Positions 1-9,600 of a stretch of 64,000 nucleotides of DNA are shown piece by piece. The stretch is taken from positions 80,191 to 144,190 of the forward strand of contig PMTM01000009.1 of assembly GCA_003167365.1 (NCBI GenBank), read 5' to 3'. Origin of the DNA: Spartobacteria bacterium (GTDB lineage Bacteria; Verrucomicrobiota; Verrucomicrobiia; Chthoniobacterales; UBA10450). Numbering within the stretch: position 1 is the stretch's first letter; every line of letters begins with the position of its first letter. Position numbers and translations under genes: made by a program. Below the pieces are notes generated by a model. The model worked only from the letters and a program-made list of their open reading frames with translations. It had not been told where the DNA came from and did not search any database.

Positions 1-336
1 CATCCAAACCTTAGTCGGTTTCGATTCCCAAATGTGGGCGATAGTGAGCGCAGTGGCCGAAAGCCCTACGCCCGCCGCGACCCCAAGCCGCAACGCATGA
101 TTCATGTCGGGCGTGGTGGAGTGATCCAAAATGTAAGCGATCGCCGTGACTGCGATGAAGTTCGAAACGAAGGTGCCGATTAAGTTGCCGGCCATTTCCC
201 CTTTTGTCGGTGTCGGCCACTGGGCACGATAACGCCGCAACTCATTTCCCCAAGTTTTCCCGAACAACAAAGAATACCAGACAAAACCCAGCATCCAGTA
301 GGCCGCGCCCGCGCAAATGATCGCCAGCCAATTCAT
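1..336 (-). CDS. DUF1761 family membrane protein (3' end cut by window edge)
   Basis: The reverse strand from the ATG at 334-336 is open to the window edge and gives a protein beginning MNWLAIICAGAAYWMLGFVW. A first membrane helix is followed by a basic/Trp-rich loop (FGKTWGNELRR) and two more helices (about residues 50-70 and 82-103). A single N-terminal helix with WYS and W-G-x-E motifs is typical of the DUF1761 family of small four-helix membrane proteins, whose function is unknown. The last helix is missing because the window ends. A terminator-like hairpin at 434-467 separates it from the lipoprotein gene upstream, so it probably has its own promoter. Confidence 0.7.
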   Translation of the reverse strand, partial: MNWLAIICAGAAYWMLGFVWYSLLFGKTWGNELRRYRAQWPTPTKGEMAGNLIGTFVSNFIAVTAIAYILDHSTTPDMNHALRLGVAAGVGLSATALTIAHIWESKPTKVWM

Positions 337-433
337 AGCGGCGTTATCTCAATTGCGATCCGGCAACACAAGGACATTCGCTGTAACTCATTGTTTCCAG
401 AACAACACCTGCGAAACGAATTTTGTACAGCAA

Positions 434-467
434 AAGTCTTCCCCTGAACGCATTCAGGGAAAGACTT
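434..467 (-). terminator. Rho-independent terminator of the small lipoprotein gene
   Basis: A near-perfect 15-bp stem (AAGTCTTTCCCTGAA with TTCAGGGGAAGACTT) closes a 4-nt loop. On the reverse strand it is followed by a short T run. It lies 28 bp beyond the stop of the lipoprotein gene and before the DUF1761 gene. Confidence 0.7.
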
Positions 468-494
468 CGCAAAAGCGGAATCTATTCCGGCAGG

Positions 495-668
495 CTACGG
501 TGAAGGCGACGGCGAGGTCGTCGTTGTAGTAGTCGTCGACTCCGTGCCGGATGTCGCAGCGGGGCTCGCTTCCGTGGATGGGCTCGCAGCCGGTGTCACG
601 GTTTCAGTCTTTTGCTCGCACGCCGCTAAAAGCGCGGCACTAGCCAGAATGCAGATGTATTTCTTCAT
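495..668 (-). CDS. Small Ser/Thr/Pro-rich lipoprotein
   Basis: 57 residues. The protein starts MKKYICILASAALLAAC: a short basic N-terminus, a hydrophobic stretch and a lipobox (LAAC, Cys17), so it should be exported, cut by signal peptidase II and lipid-anchored. The rest is low complexity: TETVTPAASPSTEASP, then a run of seven threonines and SPSPSP. It has no recognisable domain. The start at 668 was preferred over the upstream in-frame codon at 776 because only 668 places the signal peptide at the N-terminus. Function unknown. Confidence 0.65.
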   Translation of the reverse strand: MKKYICILASAALLAACEQKTETVTPAASPSTEASPAATSGTESTTTTTTTSPSPSP

Positions 669-772
669 AATTTGTTTATGGGAATCCCAATGTGGGTCAA
701 ACATTGAATCGGAGCAAGGGCGGGTTTCGGCCGTCGCAAATAAAGTTTTGCCTGGCACGACAAATCCGTCGA

Positions 773-1870
773 TCAAAGCGCCGGCTCGTATTTCAAACCA
801 TGCTCTTCCGCGACCGCTTCGATCGTGAGCTTGCCGTCGCGCGTGTTAATTCCACCGCGTAAAGCCGGTTGTTTTTCGCAAGCGCCTTCCAGTCCATGAT
901 CGGCCAGTAGTTGAACGTACCGGTAAGTGATATTGGTGAGTGCTTGCGTGGCAGTCCGTGCATACGCAGCCGGCATGTTGGCCACGCAATAATGAGTCAC
1001 GCCTTCTTCGACGTAAACGGGATCGACATGTGTCGTCGGTCGCGCTGTTTCCGCGCAACCGCCCTGATCGATCGCGATATCGACAAGCACGCTGCCTGGT
1101 CTCATCTTCCGCAACATTGCTCGCGTGATTAGTTTTGGCGCCTTCGCTCCCGGCACCAGCACGGCGCCGATCAAGAGATCCGTCGTCGGCATCAGCTCGT
1201 GCAAATGCGCCTCGCTCGAGAAGAGCGTCCGCGTGTTGGCCATGGTGAGATCGAGAAATCTCAAGCGTTCAAGATCGACATCGAGAATCGTAACGTCCGC
1301 GCCGAGACCGGTTGCCATGCGCGCGGCGTTCACACCCGAGGTCCCACCGCCGAGCACCACCACGCGTCCCGGCAACACGCCGGGCACGCCGCCGAGCAAC
1401 ACACCGCTGCCACCCACATGCTTCGCCAAATAATACGCGCCCATCACGGTGGACATGCGGCCGGCGATTTCACTCATCGGTTCGAGCAACGGCAATCGAT
1501 TCCCGACTTGAATCGTTTCGTAAGCGACGGCAGTGACGCCGGACTTTAATAAAGCGTCGGTCAGAGTTTTGCTCGCGGCGAGATGGAGAAAGGTGAAAAG
1601 AATCTGGCCTTTGCGCAAAAATGGAAACTCGGCTTTGAGCGGTTCCTTCACTTTCACGATCATGTCTGCGCGCGCGAAAACATCTTTGGCAAGATCGACA
1701 ATCTCCGCGCCGGCCTTGATGTAATCCTCATCAGGATAACCGGAACCGATGCCCGCGTTCTTCTCGACCAGCACGGAATGTCCGCGCCGTTTCAACTGCT
1801 CCGCTGCCGAAGGCAAAAGGCCAACACGATTCTCCTGTTCCTTAATTTCCCTCGGGACGCCGATAATCAT
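773..1870 (-). CDS. ald: Alanine dehydrogenase
   Basis: 365 residues, the usual length for NAD-dependent L-alanine dehydrogenase (L-alanine + NAD+ + H2O to pyruvate + NH4+ + NADH). The N-terminal motif [18 protein letters not shown] holds the substrate-binding Arg15; VKVKEP carries the conserved Lys near residue 74; FLHLA carries the catalytic His near 95. The Rossmann region has [14 protein letters not shown] (about 170-183), and DIAIDQGG near 268-275 carries the catalytic Asp. The C-terminus is intact. It probably links amino-acid carbon to the nitrogen genes found later in the window. Two copies of the (C)AAGATCGACA motif lie inside the gene. Confidence 0.95.
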   Translation of the reverse strand: MIIGVPREIKEQENRVGLLPSAAEQLKRRGHSVLVEKNAGIGSGYPDEDYIKAGAEIVDLAKDVFARADMIVKVKEPLKAEFPFLRKGQILFTFLHLAASKTLTDALLKSGVTAVAYETIQVGNRLPLLEPMSEIAGRMSTVMGAYYLAKHVGGSGVLLGGVPGVLPGRVVVLGGGTSGVNAARMATGLGADVTILDVDLERLRFLDLTMANTRTLFSSEAHLHELMPTTDLLIGAVLVPGAKAPKLITRAMLRKMRPGSVLVDIAIDQGGCAETARPTTHVDPVYVEEGVTHYCVANMPAAYARTATQALTNITYRYVQLLADHGLEGACEKQPALRGGINTRDGKLTIEAVAEEHGLKYEPAL

Positions 1871-1902
1871 ACGCAGTGCTTCGCAGAAGAGAGTGCGCGA
1901 AG

Positions 1903-2463
1903 CTAGTTCAAAGATGGATTATCCGGCGCCGCCGCAAGCAATTTGTACCACGGCCCCAAACCGCGCATGATGTTGAACCACAATTTGGGAAGGATCTCCG
2001 GCTTGAGAGCGGTACGATTCGGTTTGTGCAATAGCCACGCGTTCTGTTTCATTTCTACCTCCAACTGGCCGGCGCTCCAGCCAGCGTAACCGACAAAGGC
2101 GCGGACCGAGGCGGGATCCGCACCGGCGCGCTCGCCGGCTTCATCGACATCCACATTGTGATTGAGCTTCAGCCCTTCTCCCTTCTCCCATTCGAAGGCC
2201 GCGAACATCAACTGATTTTTCCCGACCGGGCCTCCGAGAAAAACTGGAACGTCAGCCAATCCGTACGGCGGCAATTCGTTCACCAGATCCGACACGTGCT
2301 TGTCGAGCGGCCGATTGATAATCACTCCCAACGCGCCGTCATCCGGATCATGTGAGGAAATAAATAGAACAGTGCGCCGGAAATTCGGATCGAGCATGTT
2401 GGGATGAGCGGCGAGAAACGAGCCGGCGAGACTTCGCGGCTTTTCCCCTCTCAGATTGCGCAT
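1903..2463 (-). CDS. YqgE/AlgH family protein (UPF0301)
   Basis: 186 residues, a full-length member of the YqgE/AlgH family. Diagnostic stretches are SLAGSFLAAHPNMLDPNFRRTV near the N-terminus, ALGVIINRPLD (about 45-55), VFLGGPVGKNQL (about 73-85) and VRAFVGYAGWSAGQLE (about 118-133). The family adopts a compact alpha/beta fold and has no agreed enzymatic activity; in pseudomonads AlgH has been linked to alginate regulation. It ends 32 bp upstream of the ald start on the same strand and is probably co-transcribed with it. Confidence 0.92.
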   Translation of the reverse strand: MRNLRGEKPRSLAGSFLAAHPNMLDPNFRRTVLFISSHDPDDGALGVIINRPLDKHVSDLVNELPPYGLADVPVFLGGPVGKNQLMFAAFEWEKGEGLKLNHNVDVDEAGERAGADPASVRAFVGYAGWSAGQLEVEMKQNAWLLHKPNRTALKPEILPKLWFNIMRGLGPWYKLLAAAPDNPSLN

Positions 2464-2520
2464 GTAAAACTAAAAACCGCGATGCGACCTTTCGCAAGCG
2501 CCCGCGCAAGATCGGCAATT

Positions 2521-2580
2521 GTAGCGGCGCTCTATGGGCGCCGATTCTCTAATAAACGGCGGTCACAGACCGTCGCTACA
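2521..2580. repeat. GTAGC palindromic repeat pair (REP-like)
   Basis: The 60-bp element begins GTAGCGGCGCTC, has a GGCGC/GCGCC hairpin, a spacer, then an ACGGCGGTCACAGACCGTCG hairpin and ends CGCTAC. Ends and arms match the copies at 28191, 34522 and 52977. It occupies the gap between the AlgH and transglutaminase genes. Confidence 0.8.
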
Positions 2581-2587
2581 GCTCCTT

Positions 2588-3439
2588 TCAGAGATTTACC
2601 AACTCGAGGCAGCTGTTCATCCGATTCGGAATTTCATCTTTACGAAAGTAACTGCCGCTGATCGGCGTGACATCTGACGGAGTTAGGCCGACGGCCGCAC
2701 TGATGAAATTATGATTGCAAAAGATTCCGTTGGTCGCATCCAGGCCGACCCAACCGGCTCCGGGCAAAAACGCTTCTGTCCACGCGTGCAACGAACCTTC
2801 CGCGCGCCGAGTCTGGCCGTCACTTTCGCGCAAGTAACCGCTGACCAGTCGCGCCGCCAAACCCATTTCGCGCAGGAGCTCGGCCAACAGCACCGCAATA
2901 TCGCGGCAAGCCCCACTCCCGTTCCGCAACGTTTCGACCGGAGATCGCGTCGCCCCTCCTTCGCGCCGCTCGTATCCGATCGCTTCATGGAGCAAGCGAT
3001 TGAGATCGGCCAAAACAGAAACCGTGTTGCGTTTGTTCGACGCGCTTGGCGGCGTCCATCCCGGGATCGCCAACTCATGCGTGATCTTTCGCTCGCGGTA
3101 AGGCGCCAGTACGGCAAGAATCGCGGGATCGTAATCGAACGGCAAATCCACCGCGCTATTTTCGAGAATAAAATGAAACGGGTCCTTTTCATCGATCTCG
3201 AGATCGAGCGCCAATTGCAAATTTAGTTCCGCTGAAGGATCGGGGAAAAAACAGGACGCGACCGTGTTATCGAACACGTCTCGAGCAAAACGCACGTTGG
3301 CTGAGGGCGTGGTTTTAAATTCTAATGTTCGAACACGGCTGAAGCGGTCATGGCGAGGAAAAAGCCGAACATCGTGGGGCGAGAAGCTGATCGCCGGTTC
3401 GTAACTGTAGGTCGTTTGATAACGAATTCCCAGTTTCAC
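2588..3439 (-). CDS. Transglutaminase-like protease family protein
   Basis: 283 residues. An N-terminal beta-rich region (MKLGIRYQTTYSYEPAISFSP, about 1-80) is of the type seen in bacterial transglutaminase-like proteins. The core then has the expected triad: Cys in GSGACRDIAVLLAELLREMG (about 174-192), His in EGSLHAWTEAFLPG (about 215-228) and Asp in GWVGLDATNG (about 230-240). Proteins of this type are thought to be cysteine peptidases or peptide cross-linkers; the substrate cannot be told from sequence. No signal peptide is visible, so it is probably cytoplasmic. Confidence 0.85.
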   Translation of the reverse strand: MKLGIRYQTTYSYEPAISFSPHDVRLFPRHDRFSRVRTLEFKTTPSANVRFARDVFDNTVASCFFPDPSAELNLQLALDLEIDEKDPFHFILENSAVDLPFDYDPAILAVLAPYRERKITHELAIPGWTPPSASNKRNTVSVLADLNRLLHEAIGYERREGGATRSPVETLRNGSGACRDIAVLLAELLREMGLAARLVSGYLRESDGQTRRAEGSLHAWTEAFLPGAGWVGLDATNGIFCNHNFISAAVGLTPSDVTPISGSYFRKDEIPNRMNSCLELVNL

Positions 3440-3558
3440 AGGGGAAACTATGATAAAGATCGTGACACGTCGCCTAGTTCGTATAGAATTTTGTTGTCAT
3501 CGCAGCTAAGCTCGTTTATTAGCTGCCCAGTTTTGGAAGATTGTTCTGGGGGGAACAG

Positions 3559-3600
3559 CCGCCCTTCACGTCCCTCGGACGTGGGGGGCGGTATCTTTTT
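3559..3600 (+). other. Terminator-like hairpin in a divergent intergenic region
   Basis: CCGCCC...ACGTCC-CTC-GGACGT...GGGCGG folds into a strong imperfect hairpin followed by TATCTTTTT. It lies between two divergent genes (starts at 3439 and 3619), so nothing obvious needs terminating on the + strand. It could attenuate the downstream gene or be another palindromic repeat. Confidence 0.4.
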
Positions 3601-3618
3601 GATCGGAAGGTACGCCTC

Positions 3619-4302
3619 ATGAAAAAAAGCCCGGAGGCGAATGGCCGAATCTCCTGGCCCGCCGCGATCATGCTTGTTGTTGTCGTCGCCGCCGCCGTCG
3701 TTGTTCTCGTTTTCCTGCGTTTGGAAAGCTGGCCGGCGCGAACGGCGAAGCAGAGTACAGCTGAGCTCGAGCGCCTTGGAAAAGATTTGCGCTCGGCCTT
3801 TGTCGATGTCGCGCATTTGCAACCGCGCATCACGATCAACAATCGCGTCTATCTGGAACAAACCACGACCAGAAGCGAGTTGGCGATTGTCTCGCGCCGC
3901 ATCGAGGTCGAACACGAGTTCGCGCACACATGGGCGGGAAGCTCGAAGCGAATCAAGTTGCACGGAACGTTCGCGGTCAAAGCCGGTTTCGATCTGCGAC
4001 AAAATCTCGCTGTCGACGTGCGTCCCGAAGAAATCGTGGTGCAGGTTCCGCACGCGCAGATTCTCGGCGTCGAACAAGACCAACTCGATGTGCTCGAGTT
4101 CGAGAACGGTTTTTGGAATCAAATCTCGGCCGACGATGTGAAGAATGAGTTGTCGATCTTGCCCCAGCTCGCGCGACAAAAGGCCGAGGAAAGTGGTCTG
4201 CCCGTGCAAGCTGAGCGCGCGTTGCAGCAGCAGTTGAACGAACGCATTCACGCCCCCCAGCCCGTGCGGGTGGTTTTCGGCTTCCCCGTGATAAAGGAAT
4301 AG
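3619..4302 (+). CDS. DUF4230 domain protein, membrane anchored
   Basis: 227 residues from the ATG at 3619, chosen because GGAAGG lies 9 bp upstream and because the protein then begins with a basic tail and one membrane helix (WPAAIMLVVVVAAAVVVLVFL, about 13-33). The remainder is soluble: ITINNRVYLEQTTTRSELAIVSRRIEVEHEF, a beta-rich GTFAVKAGFDL core, and a C-terminal helical QALLQQQLNERI-like segment. This pattern fits DUF4230, a family of single-pass proteins of unknown function. A gene of this type next to an AsmA/TamB-like protein suggests an envelope role (inference). Confidence 0.7.
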   Translation: MKKSPEANGRISWPAAIMLVVVVAAAVVVLVFLRLESWPARTAKQSTAELERLGKDLRSAFVDVAHLQPRITINNRVYLEQTTTRSELAIVSRRIEVEHEFAHTWAGSSKRIKLHGTFAVKAGFDLRQNLAVDVRPEEIVVQVPHAQILGVEQDQLDVLEFENGFWNQISADDVKNELSILPQLARQKAEESGLPVQAERALQQQLNERIHAPQPVRVVFGFPVIKE

Positions 4303-4381
4303 CGAGCAAGCTCTTGCCTTAACTTCGCGTGCGAGAAAACTTTCCCCCTGTCGCCTTTGCGGCTAAAGCAATCAGACGTAA

Positions 4382-6637
4382 ATGCCCTTTCGACGCCGAC
4401 TCCTGATAGCGAGCCTGTTGGCTGTGCTCATCAGTCTTTTTGTCTTTTGGATCGGGCCCACGGCGGTTGCGACCGGAGTGCGCACATGGCTCTGGTGGCA
4501 GGGGCGTCGGCAAGGCTTAAAGGTTGAGATCGAGAAGGTCGACGCGCCGCTGCTGCGACCAGTCCTGATCCAAAACTTGCATATCGCATCCGCTAACAAC
4601 GCGCCGTGCCGGATTGATGTAAAAGTCTCGGAGGCGATCGTCGATCTTCAACTCGCCAGAATTTTGACCGGCGCTTCGGGACGCGCCATCCGCGCGCTTT
4701 CGATTAAAGAATTGCACGTCGAAACTCACTGCTCTGTTTCAGATGGAACAGAAAAGTCGCGGTTGGTCTGGCCAACTCTTCAAAAACTCCTTCCGGAGAA
4801 TCTCAACGTGGCCAAGATCGATCTTCGCGTTGAAAGCGGATCGACCATCATCCTGCTGCGGAACACTTCTCTTTCCGCGAGCCAGATTGAAGCCGGCCGC
4901 CTCAAGGTCGGCGAACTCATGATTGCCTCCCCGTTATTCCGCCAAACCTTTTCCAATCTAAACGGCGCCACCGGCTGGCACGACAACCGCCTGACTTTGG
5001 GCGGCGTGGCGCTGGCCCGCGGTCTCGCTCTCCAGTCGATGACGATGGATTTGTCGCATCTGGGAAGCCAACGCGTCGGCATCGAAGTTGACTTCGACAC
5101 GTTCGGCGGAAAACTCCGCGCCAGCGTCTCCAATGAATGGCGCCACCGGCATTCCGTCTGGAGCATCGCGGGCTCAGCTGCGCAAGCATCGCTCGCGCAG
5201 ACGTCGGAAGCGCTCGGCTTTACCAGTCCGATCGAGGGCTTGCTTCACGCCTGCAAATTCACCTTTCACGGTGATACGCGCGATCTGCCGCACGCTACTG
5301 CTTCCATTTGGATCGAACTCACCGATTCCAGTTGGGCGGGACGAACGTCCGAAATCATCATGCTCGGCGCGGCGCTCTACAATCGCCAGATCCAGCTGCA
5401 GCAGCTTTACGTAAAGCAGCGCGACAATCAGCTGACCATGAGCGGCGAAGGCGCCCTTCCTTCCAACTCATCCGATTGGTTGCGTCCGGATTTTCACGGC
5501 GACATCTCCGCTTCGATTCACGACCTCGGCGATTTCGCCGGTCTCTTTGGAGCCGAGCCCGGAGATTTTGCGGGTCAGATCGCGATCAACGGAACACTGA
5601 ACGCGCGCGATCGAAAACTCGTCGGGCGCTTGGCCGCGAGTGGCAAGTCGCTTACGATTTTCAAGACCCCGATCGACCTCTTGAACGTCGGATTGAACTT
5701 GAAGGCCGCCGAGCTCGAGATCGAGCAGTTGGAACTCAATCGGAAAAAAGATTTCGTCCACGCGCAAGGCAAGATCGACATGTCGCATGGGCACGATTAT
5801 TCCGGCACGCTGAGCGTTTCCATCGGCAATTTGTCGGATTACTTGTCGATCTTCGGCAAATTTATTACGGTCGATTCGAAACCAACGCCGGCCGAAATTC
5901 AGGCCACAATCGACTCGGGAATTTGGGACGCGCGCGGTATTGTAAATCTGCCCGGTTCTAGCCCGCTCAATTTCACCGCAAACTTTCCGCTACAGATCGG
6001 TGCAGACTGGAACGCTTTCCTCATCTCGCCGCTCAAGCTCACGCTGGATTTCCCGTCCGTCTTTCTAGCAAACGCACCGCAATACTTTCGTCCGGAGATT
6101 TTTCGCGAAGGGATTTTGAGCGGCAAGCTTTCCCTTTCCGGAACCTTGCAACATCCGCGCATCGCCGGCGACCTGCAGTTGCTAAGCGGAAAATTAGCGA
6201 ACGCTCCGATGAATCTTATAGAAACGAATGGCCGTCTCACTTTCAACGGAGATCGCGCATCGATCGATTTCTTGAATTTGGCGACGAAAGATGTCGATCT
6301 GTCATTTCGTGGAGAAATCGATCTTCACGATGTAAACGACCTTTCGATCAAGACTGTGGCGGTGCTACCGATCTTTGATCTCGCGACTCAGACAATCGAT
6401 TGCGCCAGTAGAATTGAGTTTACGCCCGTTGGCCTCACGTTGGCACCGCCGATCGAAGAACTGGAGTTTCGCGGAAGCCTCTCTAAAGGCGATTGGTCGG
6501 TTAACGCAAAAGAGGGCGGAGCGACACGAGTAGTTCGACTCTGTTTCGGTGATAGTACGGGCGAGAAATCATTAGCGTTCGGCGCGCATTCTCGGCCAGG
6601 ACCCCTTCAACCACGGAAGCGAGCGAAGCGCCGTTAG
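4382..6637 (+). CDS. AsmA/TamB-like envelope protein
   Basis: 751 residues. One N-terminal membrane helix (RRLLIASLLAVLISLFVFWI, about 5-24) is followed by a long beta-rich region with repeated short motifs such as LxxGxLxLSGTLxxPxIxGDLQLLSGKLANAP (about 575-610) and LxFNGDRASIDFLNL. This architecture is typical of the AsmA/TamB/YhdP group, whose members span the periplasm and are implicated in lipid transfer or outer-membrane assembly. The family is assigned from pattern only. The C-terminus is basic (PRKRAKRR) and overlaps the convergent dnaE stop by 4 bp. Two near-copies and one exact copy of the AAGATCGACA motif lie inside. Confidence 0.7.
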   Translation: MPFRRRLLIASLLAVLISLFVFWIGPTAVATGVRTWLWWQGRRQGLKVEIEKVDAPLLRPVLIQNLHIASANNAPCRIDVKVSEAIVDLQLARILTGASGRAIRALSIKELHVETHCSVSDGTEKSRLVWPTLQKLLPENLNVAKIDLRVESGSTIILLRNTSLSASQIEAGRLKVGELMIASPLFRQTFSNLNGATGWHDNRLTLGGVALARGLALQSMTMDLSHLGSQRVGIEVDFDTFGGKLRASVSNEWRHRHSVWSIAGSAAQASLAQTSEALGFTSPIEGLLHACKFTFHGDTRDLPHATASIWIELTDSSWAGRTSEIIMLGAALYNRQIQLQQLYVKQRDNQLTMSGEGALPSNSSDWLRPDFHGDISASIHDLGDFAGLFGAEPGDFAGQIAINGTLNARDRKLVGRLAASGKSLTIFKTPIDLLNVGLNLKAAELEIEQLELNRKKDFVHAQGKIDMSHGHDYSGTLSVSIGNLSDYLSIFGKFITVDSKPTPAEIQATIDSGIWDARGIVNLPGSSPLNFTANFPLQIGADWNAFLISPLKLTLDFPSVFLANAPQYFRPEIFREGILSGKLSLSGTLQHPRIAGDLQLLSGKLANAPMNLIETNGRLTFNGDRASIDFLNLATKDVDLSFRGEIDLHDVNDLSIKTVAVLPIFDLATQTIDCASRIEFTPVGLTLAPPIEELEFRGSLSKGDWSVNAKEGGATRVVRLCFGDSTGEKSLAFGAHSRPGPLQPRKRAKRR

Positions 6638-9600
6638 GCTGGCGTTGGATCGACCGCCACCTCGCGCTCGCTCTTCGCCGTCACGAGCCACTTCGCCAGC
6701 TTCTCTTCGAGATCGCGCGTAAGATCGACATGAAAATCCGCGCCCGCTTCAACGCGAAGCGGCTCGCCGCCGGTGCGGCCAAAAAGTAGCTGGACCGGAC
6801 GGCGTCCCGGCGAACTCGATAAAATCTCGCGCACTTCGCGAAGCTCCTCCGCGGTTGTTGCGATCGAGAACTGCAACAACACAGCAGGAGTTTCTTCCGA
6901 ACCGCCGTTGGAAGAAATTCCGTTCGTCTTCTCGTGCGTCAAGACTTTGATCTTTTGGGCCGTCGCCCGCAGCGACTCGTCGCGTTTGTCGATTGTCCCC
7001 CGCACGCCGATGACTCGGCCGGCGAGGAGAGAGTCGGAAACCTGAACGTACGTTTCATTCCAAACGACCACCTCAAGTGTGCCGGTGAGATCTTCCAGCC
7101 ATAACACGGCAAACGGTTTCCCCTCTTTCCGCGTGAACTTTTTTTCGACCTGCGCGATCGCGCCGACGATTTTGAACTGACTGCGATCGGCGAGCGCAGC
7201 CAGCGATCCGATGGTTTGATAATTCCCGCGCGCAATAATATCGACGTATGCATCCAGCGGATGACCGGTCACGTAAAAGCCGAGAAGCTCTTTCTCGTAA
7301 GACATCTTTTCGTGCTGGCTCCAGGCGATCACCGATCTTCGGCGCGATGAAACTTCCGGCGCCAGGTCTCCGAAAAGCGAAACTTGTCCGGCGGCACGAT
7401 CGCGATGAGCCGCCGCGGAAGCGGCCAGCGCTTCGTCAATGCATGCAAAAAGCTCGGCGCGTTCACGCTCGAGAAAATCGAACGCACCTGTCTTGACCAG
7501 ACTTTCAAGCATCTTCCGATTGGCGATACGCGAACCAAGCCGTCCACAAAAATCTTCCAGCGAAGTAAACTCTCCTCCTCGCTCCCGTTCCTGGATCGAC
7601 AATTCCATCGCGCCCTCACCCACATGCTTGATCGCAGCCAGACCGTAGCGAATGGCGTTCTGTCTGCAGCCGGGGTCGCTGACCCCGGCTGCTCCAAGAT
7701 TAGCCTTTGCGTCACCGGGATCAGCGATCCCGGCTACAGCCTCCGGCAGAAACTTCAATCCGCTGCGGTTGATGTCCGGCGGCAAAATCGAGATGCCCAT
7801 CCGTTTACATTCACCCACGAAAATTGAAATCTTGTCCGTATTATTGATTTCGTTGCTCAGCAATCCGGCCATAAATTCGACCGGGTAATTCGCCTTCAGA
7901 TAAGCGGTCTGATAACTGATCACTCCGTAAGCGGCGCTGTGGCTCTTGTTGAATCCGTAGCCGGCAAACTTTTCGAGCAAATCGAAAATCGCGTTCGCCT
8001 TCTTCTCGGGAATTTTGTTCGTGCGCGCGCAGCCTTCGATGAAGTTCTTGCGCTCTTTCGACATCTTCTCCTTGTCCTTCTTGCCCATGGCGCGCCGGAG
8101 AAGATCGGCCTGGCTTAAAGTGTAGCCGCCCAACTTGCTCGCCGCGGCCATCACCTGTTCCTGGTAAATCATTACGCCATAAGTGTCGGCGCAAATTTCC
8201 TCGAGCAACGGGTGCAGATATTTGATCGGCGCAATTCCCTTCTTCGCTCTTAGGAACTCGGGAATCAGTTCCATTGGCCCCGGCCGATAGAGCGCGATCA
8301 ATGCGATAATGTCGTCGAGTTTGCGCACATCGAATTGCTTCGACAAACCGGTCATGCCGCCCGACTCCACTTGGAAAATACCGATCGTTTCTCCGCGATT
8401 GTAGAGAGCAAAAGAGGCCGGATCATCCAGCGGAATGTTCTTGAGCGAAAAACTCGGTTCGCGTTTGCGAATGAGCGTGAGGGTGTCCTCGATCACCGTC
8501 AGCGTTTTGAGCCCAAGGAAATCCATTTTGAGCAACCCGAGATCGTTGAGCGGATTCATCGCGTATTGGCTCACGATGTCGTTGCCCTTCACATCGCGGC
8601 AGAGCGGGATGTAGTCGGTTAAATCGCGATCGGCGATAACCACGCCCGCGGCATGCACGCCGGCATTGCGCGACAGTCCTTCAAGAATTTTTGCGTGATT
8701 CCACAACTGTCGAGTCGGTTCTTCGGTCGCGAGCGCGCGTTTCAACTCGGGATTTTTTTCAACAGCGGAATCAAGGGTGGTATTGAGATCGTTCGATATC
8801 ATCTTCGCGATCCGATCGGCATCGCGGTAACTCATGCCCATCACGCGGCCGACATCGCGCACCACGCTCTTCGCTTTCAATTTTCCAAAGGTAATGATCT
8901 GCGCGACCCGGCGTTCGCCGTATTTTTGGCGAACGTATTCGAGCACTTCACCCCGCCGTGCTTCGCAAAAATCCACATCGATGTCGGGCGGAGAAACGCG
9001 ATCGGGATTCAAAAAGCGTTCGAAGATCAATCCGTATTGCAATGGATCGATGTCGGTAATGCCCATCACGTAGGCCACCATCGAGCCGGCCGCCGAACCG
9101 CGGCCTGGCCCAACCGGAATGCCGCGCCCCTTCGCGAAATGGATGAAGTCCCAAACAATGAGGATGTAGCTGACGAAACCGGTCTTCTCGAGAATCTCGA
9201 TCTCACGCTGCAGACGCTCCTGAATTTGGTTATCGCTTCCAGCGCGCTCGCCGTAACGCTCGTGCAAACCTTTCTCGCAAAGTTCTCGCAGATAACCCTC
9301 GCGCGTTTTCCCTTCCGGCACCGTATACTCCGGATATTTCGAACGGCCGAATTCCAGATCGAGATGGCAGCGTTCGCCGATTTCGAGCGTGTTCGAGATT
9401 GCTTCCGGAAAATCGCGGAACAATTCGCGCATTTCCTCCGGAGATTTGAAATAAAGCTCCGGCACGTAATGCATGCGCTTCTCGTCCTGCACCATTTTGC
9501 CGGTGCCGATGCAAAGCATCACGTCGTGCGCCTCGTGATCGGTTCGCCGCAGAAAATGCACGTCGTTCGCGGCGACCAGGCCGACCCCCAGATCTTTCGC

